This document shows positions 12,208 through 17,951 of a stretch of 32,605 nucleotides of DNA, piece after piece (the stretch's first letter is position 1; each line of letters begins with the position of its first letter). The stretch covers positions 1 through 32,605 of the forward strand of contig JAAZBL010000161.1 in the NCBI GenBank assembly GCA_012513825.1, written 5' to 3'. Both the position numbers and the translations under genes were made by a program. Below the pieces are notes generated by a model. It searched no databases, was not told where the DNA came from, and saw nothing but the letters and a program-made list of their open reading frames with translations. This DNA comes from Limnobacter sp. (GTDB lineage Bacteria > Pseudomonadota > Gammaproteobacteria > Burkholderiales > Burkholderiaceae_E).

Positions 12208-12228
12208 TACTGACTGGTCGGTTCAGTA
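12208..12228. promoter_or_regulatory. inverted repeat, probable TetR operator
   Basis: TACTGA (12208-12213) and TCAGTA (12223-12228) form a perfect 6-bp inverted repeat around nine bases containing TGGTCGG. This architecture matches operators of TetR regulators of acyl-CoA metabolism. It lies about 60 bp upstream of the binding-protein ATG, in the divergent gap with the glutathione peroxidase gene, so one regulator could act on both directions. Confidence 0.55.
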
Positions 12229-12341
12229 TAGGGAGCCGGCTCTAGCAGGGCAAGCCCCATCGACGGGCTTGACCCGCGCTCGAACCGGCACCATGGTCGG
12301 CATTCGCACTGAAACGAACCGCCGTGCCTGGGAGAGCATCG

Positions 12342-12860
12342 ATGACGACGAACCTCGCCGATTTCTCGGCCCGCCCGCTGCGCGGCGAGCACGAAATCCC
12401 GCTGGCCGACTACGCGGACCGGGTCGTGCTCGTCGTCAACACGGCAAGCGAGTGTGGCTTCACGCCGCAGTACGCCGGACTCCAGGCGCTTTACGAAAGG
12501 CATCGCGACCGGGGTTTCGTCGTACTCGGCTTTCCGTGCAACCAGTTCGGCGGGCAGGAACCCGGCGGCGCCGACGAGATCGAGGCGACCTGCCAGCTTC
12601 GCTACGGCGTCGGCTTCCCGTTGTTCGAGAAGGTCGAGGTCAACGGTCCGCAAGCGCACCCGGTGTTCCAGTGGTTGACCCGCGCGCTGCCCGGCGCGTT
12701 CGGGCCACGGATACGCTGGAATTTCACGAAGTTCCTGATCGACCGGAGCGGAAAGCCGCTGCGCCGTTTCGCACCGATGACGAAACCCGAGAAGATCGAG
12801 CGCTTCGTCGTCCAGGCGCTCGGGCAGGGAAGGACGCTCGGGCAGGCAAGGAGCGCATGA
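12342..12860 (+). CDS. glutathione peroxidase family protein (Cys type)
   Basis: Thiol peroxidase of 172 residues reducing hydrogen or lipid hydroperoxides with thioredoxin or glutathione. The family signature is intact: VNTASECGFTPQY with peroxidatic Cys38 (Cys, not Sec), GFPCNQFGGQEPG with the second Cys and the Gln of the catalytic tetrad, and WNFTKFLID with the Trp and Asn. Bacterial homologues are called BtuE or GpxA; the resolving mechanism cannot be assigned here. The ATG at 12342 follows GGGAGAG and begins just before the fold; a start at 12324 would add six residues. A possible promoter is TTGACC at 12269-12274 with a poor -10. It is divergent from the binding-protein operon. Confidence 0.93.
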   Translation: MTTNLADFSARPLRGEHEIPLADYADRVVLVVNTASECGFTPQYAGLQALYERHRDRGFVVLGFPCNQFGGQEPGGADEIEATCQLRYGVGFPLFEKVEVNGPQAHPVFQWLTRALPGAFGPRIRWNFTKFLIDRSGKPLRRFAPMTKPEKIERFVVQALGQGRTLGQARSA

Positions 12861-12981
12861 ACGGAGCAGGGGGCATGGCTGGTGCAGGCCGCCCCGCCGT
12901 TCGTCGAGCGCGCTGCGGTTTCGCGAACCGGCGAAGCGGATCTGCGATGATCGCGCGCGAACCTCTGATCGGAGCCTCTGA

Positions 12982-13686
12982 ATGGACAAGGGAAAGGTTG
13001 CGCTGATCACCGCTGGCGGGTCCGGCATGGGCGCCGCAGCGGCGCGAAGACTCGCCGGCGACGGCTATCGGATCGCCGTGCTGTCTTCGTCGGGCAAAGG
13101 CGAGGCGCTCGCGCACGAACTCGGCGGCGTCGGCGTCACCGGCTCGAACCTGGTCCCAGACGACGTGAAACGACTCGTCGATCTCGCAATGGACAGGTGG
13201 GGGCGGATCGACGCACTGGTCAATTCGGCCGGCCACGGCCCGCGCGCTCCGATCGTCGAGATATCCGACGAGGACTGGCACAAGGGCATGGAGGTCTACT
13301 TCCTGAGCGCCGTTCGGCCGATCCGGCTGGTCACGCCGATCATGGAAGCGCAGGGAGGCGGTGCGATCGTCAACATCTCGACCGCCTGGGCCTTCCAACC
13401 GGCCCCGATGTTCCCGACCTCGGCGGTGTTCCGTGCCGGGCTGGCCAGCTTCGTCAAGATCTACGCCGACACCTACGCCGCGAGAAACATCCGGATCAAC
13501 AACGTGCTGCCCGGCTGGATCGACAGCCTGCCTGCCACCGACGAGCGCCGCGACAGCGTCCCGATGGGGCGCTACGGCCGGGCCGAGGAGGTGGCTGCGA
13601 CGATCGCGTTCCTGCTGTCCGAGGGTGCGGCCTACATCACCGGGCAGAACCTGCGCGTCGACGGGGGCCTGATGCGCTCGGTCTGA
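12982..13686 (+). CDS. SDR-fold protein lacking the YxxxK pair
   Basis: Short-chain dehydrogenase/reductase fold, 234 residues. The dinucleotide-binding loop is TAGGSGMG near residues 10-17, followed by the NSAG motif, the conserved Ser133 (NISTA), and the C-terminal GYITGQNLRVDGG. Where the active-site Tyr and Lys belong (14 and 18 residues after Ser133) the sequence reads Ser147-A-V-F-Arg151, so the catalytic pair is replaced. I recall related Pseudomonadota SDRs with the same substitution, so it appears to be a subfamily trait rather than a mutation, but a search is needed. It may bind NAD(P) without classical hydride chemistry or use another acid/base. A GGAG motif precedes the ATG. Tandem terminators follow at 13774-13826. 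Confidence 0.9.
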   Translation: MDKGKVALITAGGSGMGAAAARRLAGDGYRIAVLSSSGKGEALAHELGGVGVTGSNLVPDDVKRLVDLAMDRWGRIDALVNSAGHGPRAPIVEISDEDWHKGMEVYFLSAVRPIRLVTPIMEAQGGGAIVNISTAWAFQPAPMFPTSAVFRAGLASFVKIYADTYAARNIRINNVLPGWIDSLPATDERRDSVPMGRYGRAEEVAATIAFLLSEGAAYITGQNLRVDGGLMRSV

Positions 13687-13735
13687 TTCACTCGAAACGC
13701 GCTCGGCCCGAAGCGCGGCAAGCTGCGGATTCTTC

Positions 13736-13764
13736 TCGACTCGACGCAGAGAAATGCCTATGAT
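13736..13764 (+). promoter_or_regulatory. sigma-70-like promoter
   Basis: TCGACT (13736-13741, 4/6) and TATGAT (13759-13764, 5/6) are separated by exactly 17 bp. Transcription would begin near 13771, directly at the base of the first terminator hairpin, so the transcript would be very short unless terminators are bypassed. The M48-like gene starts at 13861. Confidence 0.5.
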
Positions 13765-13773
13765 CGCGGGGTT

Positions 13774-13803
13774 CAGCCACCGCGACCCGGCGGCTGTCTT
13801 TTT
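13774..13803 (+). terminator. rho-independent terminator 1
   Basis: CAGCC-A-CCG pairs with CGG-C-GGCTG around the loop CGACC (eight pairs, one A-C mismatch), followed by TCTTTTT at 13797-13803. It can end the SDR transcript or attenuate transcription from the promoter at 13736-13764. Confidence 0.7.
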
Positions 13804-13826
13804 GCAGGGCTTGCCCCGCTTTTTTT
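13804..13826 (+). terminator. rho-independent terminator 2
   Basis: GCAGGG (13804-13809) pairs with CCCCGC (13814-13819) around CTTG with one A-C mismatch, followed by seven T residues (13820-13826). The right arm can instead pair perfectly with GCGGGG at 13766-13771, which would give an alternative structure enclosing terminator 1. Confidence 0.65.
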
Positions 13827-13860
13827 CGTCCTCGGTCCTCGAGGCACCGCCCACTGCCGA

Positions 13861-14571
13861 ATGCACGCATCCTCGCCTGACGCCCGATGGGGCCGCATCA
13901 AGACCCTGTGGGCGTTAGCGATTGCGTTGGGCAGTTCGGCGTGCGCGTTCACGCCCGTGTCCGGGGCCCCGTCTGCGGCCGGCGCCACTCATGTCGCAGG
14001 CTGCGTCCCCGTATCGATCCGGAATGCCGATCGCCAGACGATCGAAGCCGACATCGAAGCCTTCGTGCGCGCGGTCCCGGCTTCGGCCGCGGTGCGCTTC
14101 GAAGTCCAGGACTGCCTGATGGATGGGCAGCTGGCCGACGGCACGACCATCGTACTGAGCAGCCGGCTCGCGCGACTGCCTCAGCCGCAACGCCGATTCA
14201 TCGTCGCGCACGAGTTCGCGCACCATCAGCTCGGCCATCGCGCCGGAGTCTCCGGCGCACCTGCGGCGATCCTGAGCCAGGCGGCGCGCTCCAGCCATGC
14301 GACGAGCGCGCTCGAAACCGATCTTCCGGAACTCGGCGCCATCGAGCGAGCGCACCGCATGGAGCTGGCGGCCGACGCCCATGCGGTGCAGCTGATGCAT
14401 GCGCAGGGCGTCGACCCCGAGCAGGCGGCGCGGATGTTCGACGAGATGGGCACCGGCGTCGATACGGACACGCATCCGTCGTTCAGCCGACGCGCCCGAG
14501 CCATCCGGAAGACCATCGCGAAGATGGGCGGCCCCCGGGCCCCCGACTTCGAGCAAGCCGGGCCCAGGTAA
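13861..14571 (+). CDS. M48-like zinc metalloprotease, putative lipoprotein
   Basis: Membrane-associated peptidase of 236 residues. It has a hydrophobic N-terminus ending in the lipobox-like GSSAC (Cys28), then the zinc-binding HEFAHH (His117 and His121 as ligands, Glu118 as base). ELAADAHAVQ near residue 168 supplies the third ligand (Glu168), and HPSFSRRARAI is the typical C-terminal motif of M48/BepA/LoiP-type proteases. These features indicate an active gluzincin probably tethered to the periplasmic face of a membrane and acting in envelope protein quality control. It is smaller than BepA and lacks visible TPR repeats. The start is the ATG at 13861; no strong ribosome-binding site is visible. 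It is convergent with the repeat protein that ends 22 bp beyond. Confidence 0.82.
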   Translation: MHASSPDARWGRIKTLWALAIALGSSACAFTPVSGAPSAAGATHVAGCVPVSIRNADRQTIEADIEAFVRAVPASAAVRFEVQDCLMDGQLADGTTIVLSSRLARLPQPQRRFIVAHEFAHHQLGHRAGVSGAPAAILSQAARSSHATSALETDLPELGAIERAHRMELAADAHAVQLMHAQGVDPEQAARMFDEMGTGVDTDTHPSFSRRARAIRKTIAKMGGPRAPDFEQAGPR

Positions 14572-14593
14572 GGGTCGCGCCAGGCCTTCCCGG

Positions 14594-15097
14594 TCAGCGG
14601 GCGATGCCCTGGAATTCGAAGCCCAGGTCGCCGCCCATGAAGCGATAGCCGTCGGCAGAGACCCAGTGCTCGGCGAAGCCGTCGCGCTGCATCGGCATCC
14701 GTGCGTGCGGCATGGCCCCCGTGCCGCTACCCATCACCGGAGCAGGCATCGCGCGCGCCATGCGCACCGGAAGCTCGAGCACGTAGCCGACCTCGCCGCC
14801 GACGAAGCGATAGCCGTCGGAAGTGATCGGGTGGGCACTGAACTGGGCTTGGTCCTGCTGCAAGCGAGCGCGGGACATCGGAGCAGTCCCGGTACCGCTG
14901 GCCATCGTGCTGCGCGTCGGCTCGTAGACATGGCCCAGCTCGCCGCCCACGAAGCGGTATCCATCGGCCGAGACCGGGTTGCTTTGCCAGGCTTCGAGCT
15001 CGGCGCGAACCTGCGCCCGCGTGAGGTCCGCCGACAGAGCGGCGCCGGAAGCGAAGGAAAGCGCAAGCGCCGGGAGGAGGAGCGATCTGATCTTCAT
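14594..15097 (-). CDS. secreted DUF4148-like protein with three internal repeats
   Basis: Exported protein of 167 residues with a clear signal peptide (MKIRSLLLPALALSFASGAA, cleavage near 21-23). The start of the mature part, LTRAQVRAELEAW, matches the DUF4148 pattern common in Burkholderiales. The element (V/I)(S/T)(A/S)DGYRF(V/M)GG(E/D)(L/V)G occurs three times, at residues about 42, 91 and 146. The second and third copies are also preceded by similar SGTG...P..R...Q.D stretches, so the repeated unit is about 50 residues. Function unknown. The ATG at 15097 was chosen because it begins the signal peptide; an upstream start at 15181 would bury it. A possible promoter lies at 15264-15293. Confidence 0.85.
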   Translation of the reverse strand: MKIRSLLLPALALSFASGAALSADLTRAQVRAELEAWQSNPVSADGYRFVGGELGHVYEPTRSTMASGTGTAPMSRARLQQDQAQFSAHPITSDGYRFVGGEVGYVLELPVRMARAMPAPVMGSGTGAMPHARMPMQRDGFAEHWVSADGYRFMGGDLGFEFQGIAR

Positions 15098-15263
15098 GGC
15101 CGTACCTCGGTTGAGATCGTTGCTACGCACTACAGCGGCCACTGTGTGAATCAGTCTATTCCGATCGCAGGAGCCTTGCATCGGGATTCACCTGACAATT
15201 TCCCAAGATCTTGGGGACGTGATTCGTTCGACGATCGATCGGTATCGAATGCGCCTAATGTGT

Positions 15264-15293
15264 ATTATGTAAACTACCGATTCGGACCGACAA
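15264..15293 (-). promoter_or_regulatory. candidate promoter for the DUF4148-like gene
   Basis: Read on the minus strand, TTGTCG (15293-15288, 4/6) and CATAAT (15269-15264, 5/6) are 18 bp apart in an A/T-rich patch. It points toward the gene starting at 15097, giving a leader of about 160 nt. Pattern-based only. Confidence 0.4.
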
Positions 15294-15420
15294 AGAGTCA
15301 ACCCTCTCTTGTTCCCGGTCCCTCGAATCCTGGTGACCGCGCCGCATTTCCTGGAAATCCGAAAGACACGGGTCGCCTTCGACCGTGCTTCGAGCACGCT
15401 GCTTGGCCCGAGTCGTGATG

Positions 15421-15479
15421 CACCCAGTCTGAAAACGAAAAGCCGCCTAGAAAAAAAGGCGGTCTTCTCGTTTCGGGTG
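15421..15479. terminator. large stem-loop, possible bidirectional terminator
   Basis: CACCC...GGGTG forms the base, then GAAAACGA...TCGTTTC and GCCGCCT...AGGCGG pair around an A-rich loop, giving a nearly continuous stem over 59 bases with a few mismatches. On the minus strand the inner GC stem is followed by TTTTCGTTTT, a usable U-tract, so it best fits a terminator behind rpsU. On the plus strand the tract is poor. Confidence 0.6.
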
Positions 15480-15702
15480 CGCTCGGCGAGTGCAGCTCGC
15501 GTTCGTCCGGCGCCCGGGCCTTTACCTCACATTCGATTCTCGGCTCGAGCCACTTCTCGGCCGTGAGCGCCGCCGCCAGCGGCAGGCACTGGCGCTCGAG
15601 TCCGGGTCGCACCGGGTTCGCCGCGCGGTCTCGGCACGCGCCTGGCTGCTTGTGAGCAGCCTTCGGCTTGAACCGGGGTGCGCGAGCAGAATTCGGTCGG
15701 CT

Positions 15703-15915
15703 TCAGTAAAGCTTCTTCGGCAGCATCTGGCTGCGTAGCCGCTTGTGAAGTCGTTTCACCGCAGCGGCCTTCTTGCGCTTGCGCTCGGCGGTCGGCTTCT
15801 CGTAGTACTCGCGTGTCCGCAATTCCCTGAGCAGGCCGGTGCGCTCAACGGTGCGCCTGAAGCGGCGCAGCGCGACGTCGAATGGTTCGTTTTCTCTCAG
15901 GCGTACTGTCGTCAT
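15703..15915 (-). CDS. rpsU: 30S ribosomal protein bS21
   Basis: Ribosomal protein of 70 residues, full length for a betaproteobacterial bS21: [39 protein letters not shown] and a basic C-terminus with [13 protein letters not shown]. It sits near the anti-Shine-Dalgarno end of 16S rRNA and assists initiation. The leader has no purine-rich ribosome-binding site; instead the mRNA reads CCCCCUCCUUAUG, containing CCUCCUUA, the sequence of the 16S 3' tail. The gene is alone on its strand, divergent from an XRE-type regulator, with a large stem-loop about 220 bp downstream. It is far from the usual rpsU-dnaG-rpoD setting, consistent with a lone rpsU copy. Confidence 0.96.
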   Translation of the reverse strand: MTTVRLRENEPFDVALRRFRRTVERTGLLRELRTREYYEKPTAERKRKKAAAVKRLHKRLRSQMLPKKLY

Positions 15916-15930
15916 AAGGAGGGGGTCTCG
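15916..15930 (-). promoter_or_regulatory. anti-Shine-Dalgarno-like leader of rpsU
   Basis: The 15 bases before the start codon read CGAGACCCCCUCCUU in the mRNA. With the A of the AUG this gives CCUCCUUA, an eight-base identity with the anti-Shine-Dalgarno tail of 16S rRNA. No GGAG-like site is seen in the normal window. It could serve as a decoy site for bS21 itself. Confidence 0.55.
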
Positions 15931-15993
15931 TTTGTTTGCATGGCGGATAGTCTAACAAGCCGGTTCCGCCGGTTGCTTCGAATGCACAGAAAA

Positions 15994-16032
15994 CTATCAC
16001 GTATCCTTTTCGCGGATACTTATTGCTGATAG
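15994..16032. promoter_or_regulatory. nested inverted repeats, candidate operator
   Basis: CTATCA (15994-15999) pairs with TGATAG (16027-16032), and inside it GTATCC (16001-16006) pairs with GGATAC (16014-16019). All four arms are perfect. The site sits in the divergent gap between rpsU and the XRE-type gene and overlaps a -10-like TAGAAT at 16030-16035, so it is a good candidate for autoregulation by the XRE protein. Confidence 0.45.
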
Positions 16033-16167
16033 AATTCTGTGCGTATGCGAGCGCGAGCGCTTGACGAGAAGCTCGGACGTTTCACCGACTTCACCGCCAC
16101 CTCGCCTCGCCACCCGAGGAATTTCGGGCTCGGGTGCTCGCACGACAATCTTCGGCATCCGCAGCTG

Positions 16168-16473
16168 ATGGATAGACGCTACCGCCCTGCCTCACCGTTG
16201 GAACAGGAGGCCTTGCGCGAACGAGCCATTGCAGAGGTGCTCGCGCATCCGGAGTGGAGCCTGGCGCAATCGGTGCGCCACTTGAAGACCACCATGCGCT
16301 TGACGACGGCCGATTTGGCGAAGCTGTCCGACGTATCTTTTCGGACGCTGCAGGACATCGAGCGCGGCAAGAGCGAAGGCACCGTCAAGACGATGAACCG
16401 AATTCTGGGCGTGGTGGGGCTGAAGCTCGGCATCGTGCTGGACACCGAGAGCGCCGCGACCTCTGGGTCATAG
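16168..16473 (+). CDS. XRE/HipB-type helix-turn-helix protein
   Basis: Small DNA-binding protein of 101 residues. The helix-turn-helix region covers RLTTADLAKLSDVSFRTLQD and IERGKSEGTVKTMNRILGVV, followed by a short LKLGIVL tail, an arrangement like HipB/HigA-type antitoxins. No toxin-like gene (HipA, HigB/RelE) is adjacent, so it looks like an orphan regulator. The start at 16168 (MDRRYRPASP) is favoured because the region from a GTG at 16039 to here has poor protein character; the ribosome-binding site is weak, so the start is uncertain. The nested repeat at 15994-16032 may be its operator. Confidence 0.7.
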   Translation: MDRRYRPASPLEQEALRERAIAEVLAHPEWSLAQSVRHLKTTMRLTTADLAKLSDVSFRTLQDIERGKSEGTVKTMNRILGVVGLKLGIVLDTESAATSGS

Positions 16474-16486
16474 CCGTTGGGCTTGC

Positions 16487-16886
16487 CTGCACCGCTGCTC
16501 CTGCCCCTCGAACGCGCAAGAGAGCTCTTGTCGTTGTGCCGGTGACCGGCCCCGATGGCAGCCACGAGCGCGACGTATAGCAAAGGCACCAGGAGGCCCA
16601 AGCTCGTGGCCAAGGAAGTCCAGCGTGCTCAAGCGCTGCCACCCGCAGTCGGCGGGATAAGCATCAGCACGGCGACGGAGCTCGCGAAGAACCCCGCGCC
16701 CGCTGCTTTCAGCAGAGTCAGCAATACCAGCTGAACGCCTGGCGACAGCGACTCCCACTGACACCCGGATGCGGTGGCGTGGTAGCTCATGAACTGACGC
16801 GCAGCGACGTGACGCAACGCCATTGCCATGCCCACGACGCCCACGGCGCTGTATGCAGCGACGGCGACCGTCATCCGAACCGTCAT
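16487..16886 (-). pseudogene. small membrane-protein gene interrupted by in-frame TGA
   Basis: From the ATG at 16886 (after GGAGAGG) the frame encodes two transmembrane-like stretches: a first helix in VAVAAYSAVGVVGMAMAL, the segment QFMSYHATASGCQW, then a second helix in LLTLLKAAGAGFFASSVAVL. It ends at a TGA (16631-16629) after 86 residues. The same frame continues beyond the stop with ARWTSLATSLGLLVPLLYVA, a third hydrophobic helix. I recall a family of four-helix hypothetical proteins with E/Q-FMxYHA and a RWARW motif at this point, where the TGA would replace Trp. This suggests a nonsense mutation (TGG to TGA), a sequencing error, or a truncated but functional protein. The 3' boundary given is approximate because no family-like stop is visible. 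Confidence 0.55.
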
Positions 16887-17029
16887 GGTGGCCTCTCCGA
16901 GCGGACCTCTGGGTCCTGTTGCCGAGCCTGATGCACGTCCCGGGAGTTGGCAAGAACCGGCTGGTCTTGACGAATCGGCGGGCACTCATTTTTCTTGTCG
17001 TCGCTTCCTCAGGCGCCGAACTCTCGGAA

Positions 17030-17353
17030 ATGAAAAGCGATCCACCGAACCGCCCTGCCACGCCCGACGGACGCTATTTCGTCGTGCGTGGTCGCTTGTG
17101 GCGCAAGTCGAACCCTTCTCTGCCCGCGCAGCAGCGAGAGGCGCTGGTCAGGGAACTGATGGAGGCCCGGCGCCTGCTGCGCGGCAAGCGTTCGCACGAC
17201 GAGCGCGCCGCTGCGCGGCTGCGGGTCGATCGCGCAAAGACGGCCTTGGGCGAACGCGGTCCGGTCTGGTGGGCCGACGGAGCGCCAGACTACAACCGTC
17301 GGCTCGTGAAGAACACGCCGTACGCGGACTGGTTCGAAGGCCTGGGCGAATAG
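17030..17353 (+). CDS. conserved hypothetical protein
   Basis: Soluble basic protein of 107 residues. Recognisable conserved stretches are NRPATPDGRYFVVRGRLWR, the helical middle QQREALVRELMEARRLLRG, and GPVWWADGAPDYNRRLVKNT followed by PYADWF. I recognise this as a small hypothetical family frequent in proteobacteria, of unknown function; the aromatic C-terminal block (WW..GAPDYN) is its most characteristic part. The ATG at 17030 has only a weak GGAA upstream. The stop codon is followed 2 bp later by the CTTGAA element of a candidate heat-shock promoter. Confidence 0.75.
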   Translation: MKSDPPNRPATPDGRYFVVRGRLWRKSNPSLPAQQREALVRELMEARRLLRGKRSHDERAAARLRVDRAKTALGERGPVWWADGAPDYNRRLVKNTPYADWFEGLGE

Positions 17354-17355
17354 GC

Positions 17356-17382
17356 CTTGAATTTCCTGCCGCGGCCTCTACC
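17356..17382 (+). promoter_or_regulatory. candidate sigma-32 heat-shock promoter
   Basis: CTTGAA (17356-17361) matches the sigma-32 -35 core and is followed after 13 bp by CCTCTACC (17375-17382), a partial match to CCCCATNT. It lies directly upstream of the two small heat-shock genes, which makes the functional assignment plausible. The leader (about 17390-17457) holds GCCCG-ATGA-CGGGC at 17407-17420. Confidence 0.5.
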
Positions 17383-17457
17383 TTCGGATCGCAACAGGCG
17401 CCGCCCGCCCGATGACGGGCCGGGGGCACCGTCAACCCTTGGTCGAGGAGGAAAGCA

Positions 17458-17910
17458 ATGTACGAATCCCTGCTTGGCTTTCCCGGCAGCCTGTTCGACG
17501 AGATCGACCGGCTGCGCCAGGAGATGGACAGCCTATTCCCGCAAGCGAACATGCCGGCGTCGATCCGCTCGGTCGCGCCCGGCAGTTTCCCTGCCATCAA
17601 CGTCGGCAACACGCCGACCAGCGTCGAGGTCTATGCATTCGCCCCGGGCATCGATCCGACGAAGCTCGAACTGACGATCGACCGGGGTGTGCTCACGCTC
17701 GCCGGCAGTCGCTCGTCGAGCCTGCCCGACGGCGAAACGAAGGTCAGCGCGTACAGCCGCGAGCGTCCGTTCGGCGAATTCAAGCGGGCCGTGAGCCTGC
17801 CTGACGACGTCGACCCGGAGCGGATCCAGGCGACCTACCGGGACGGCGTCCTGCACGTCAGCATGCCGCGGCGCGAGTCCGCGATGCCGAAGCGCATCGC
17901 CATCGAATGA
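17458..17910 (+). CDS. Hsp20/alpha-crystallin small heat-shock protein (first of pair)
   Basis: ATP-independent holdase chaperone of 150 residues in the cytoplasm. A short N-terminal arm (MYESLLGFPGSLFDEIDRLR) is followed by the alpha-crystallin domain from about residue 40: NTPTSVEVYAFAPGIDPTKL, LTIDRGVLTLAGSR, RPFGEFKRAVSLPDDVDPER and ATYRDGVLHVSMPRRE. The C-terminal MPKRIAIE supplies the I-x-I anchor (IAI) used in oligomerisation. A strong ribosome-binding site, GAGGAGG, precedes the ATG. It pairs with a second, divergent sHsp gene 39 bp downstream, a common arrangement in which the two proteins may co-assemble. Confidence 0.93.
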   Translation: MYESLLGFPGSLFDEIDRLRQEMDSLFPQANMPASIRSVAPGSFPAINVGNTPTSVEVYAFAPGIDPTKLELTIDRGVLTLAGSRSSSLPDGETKVSAYSRERPFGEFKRAVSLPDDVDPERIQATYRDGVLHVSMPRRESAMPKRIAIE

Positions 17911-17919
17911 CCCGCATCG

Positions 17920-17951
17920 ACAAGGAGACCGACATACAAGGAGACCGACAT
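17920..17951 (+). repeat. 16-bp tandem duplication of the ribosome-binding site
   Basis: ACAAGGAGACCGACAT occurs twice in direct succession (17920-17935 and 17936-17951). Each copy includes the AAGGAG motif; only the second leads into ATG, while the first leads into ATA. This gives the second sHsp gene a duplicated Shine-Dalgarno region. Confidence 0.85.

Larger units (their letters stand above)
15098..15702. other. 605-bp gap without a convincing gene
   Basis: Short frames here have no coding character. The left part (about 15170-15300) is richer in A/T and contains a candidate minus-strand promoter; the middle carries a large hairpin at 15421-15479. The rest shows nothing I can assign. Confidence 0.6.

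Noticed and set aside
12724-13866. Minus-strand frame covering the SDR gene
   Set aside because: Shadow of the SDR gene; no domain character and no ribosome-binding site.
15300-15345. A tRNA-like T-arm (CCTCGAATCCTGG)
   Set aside because: The T-loop consensus TTC is not matched and no acceptor, D or anticodon arm can be drawn on either strand.
16629-16631. Selenocysteine at the in-frame TGA of the membrane-protein gene
   Set aside because: The residue expected there is Trp, not Cys, and no convincing SECIS-like hairpin was seen after the codon.
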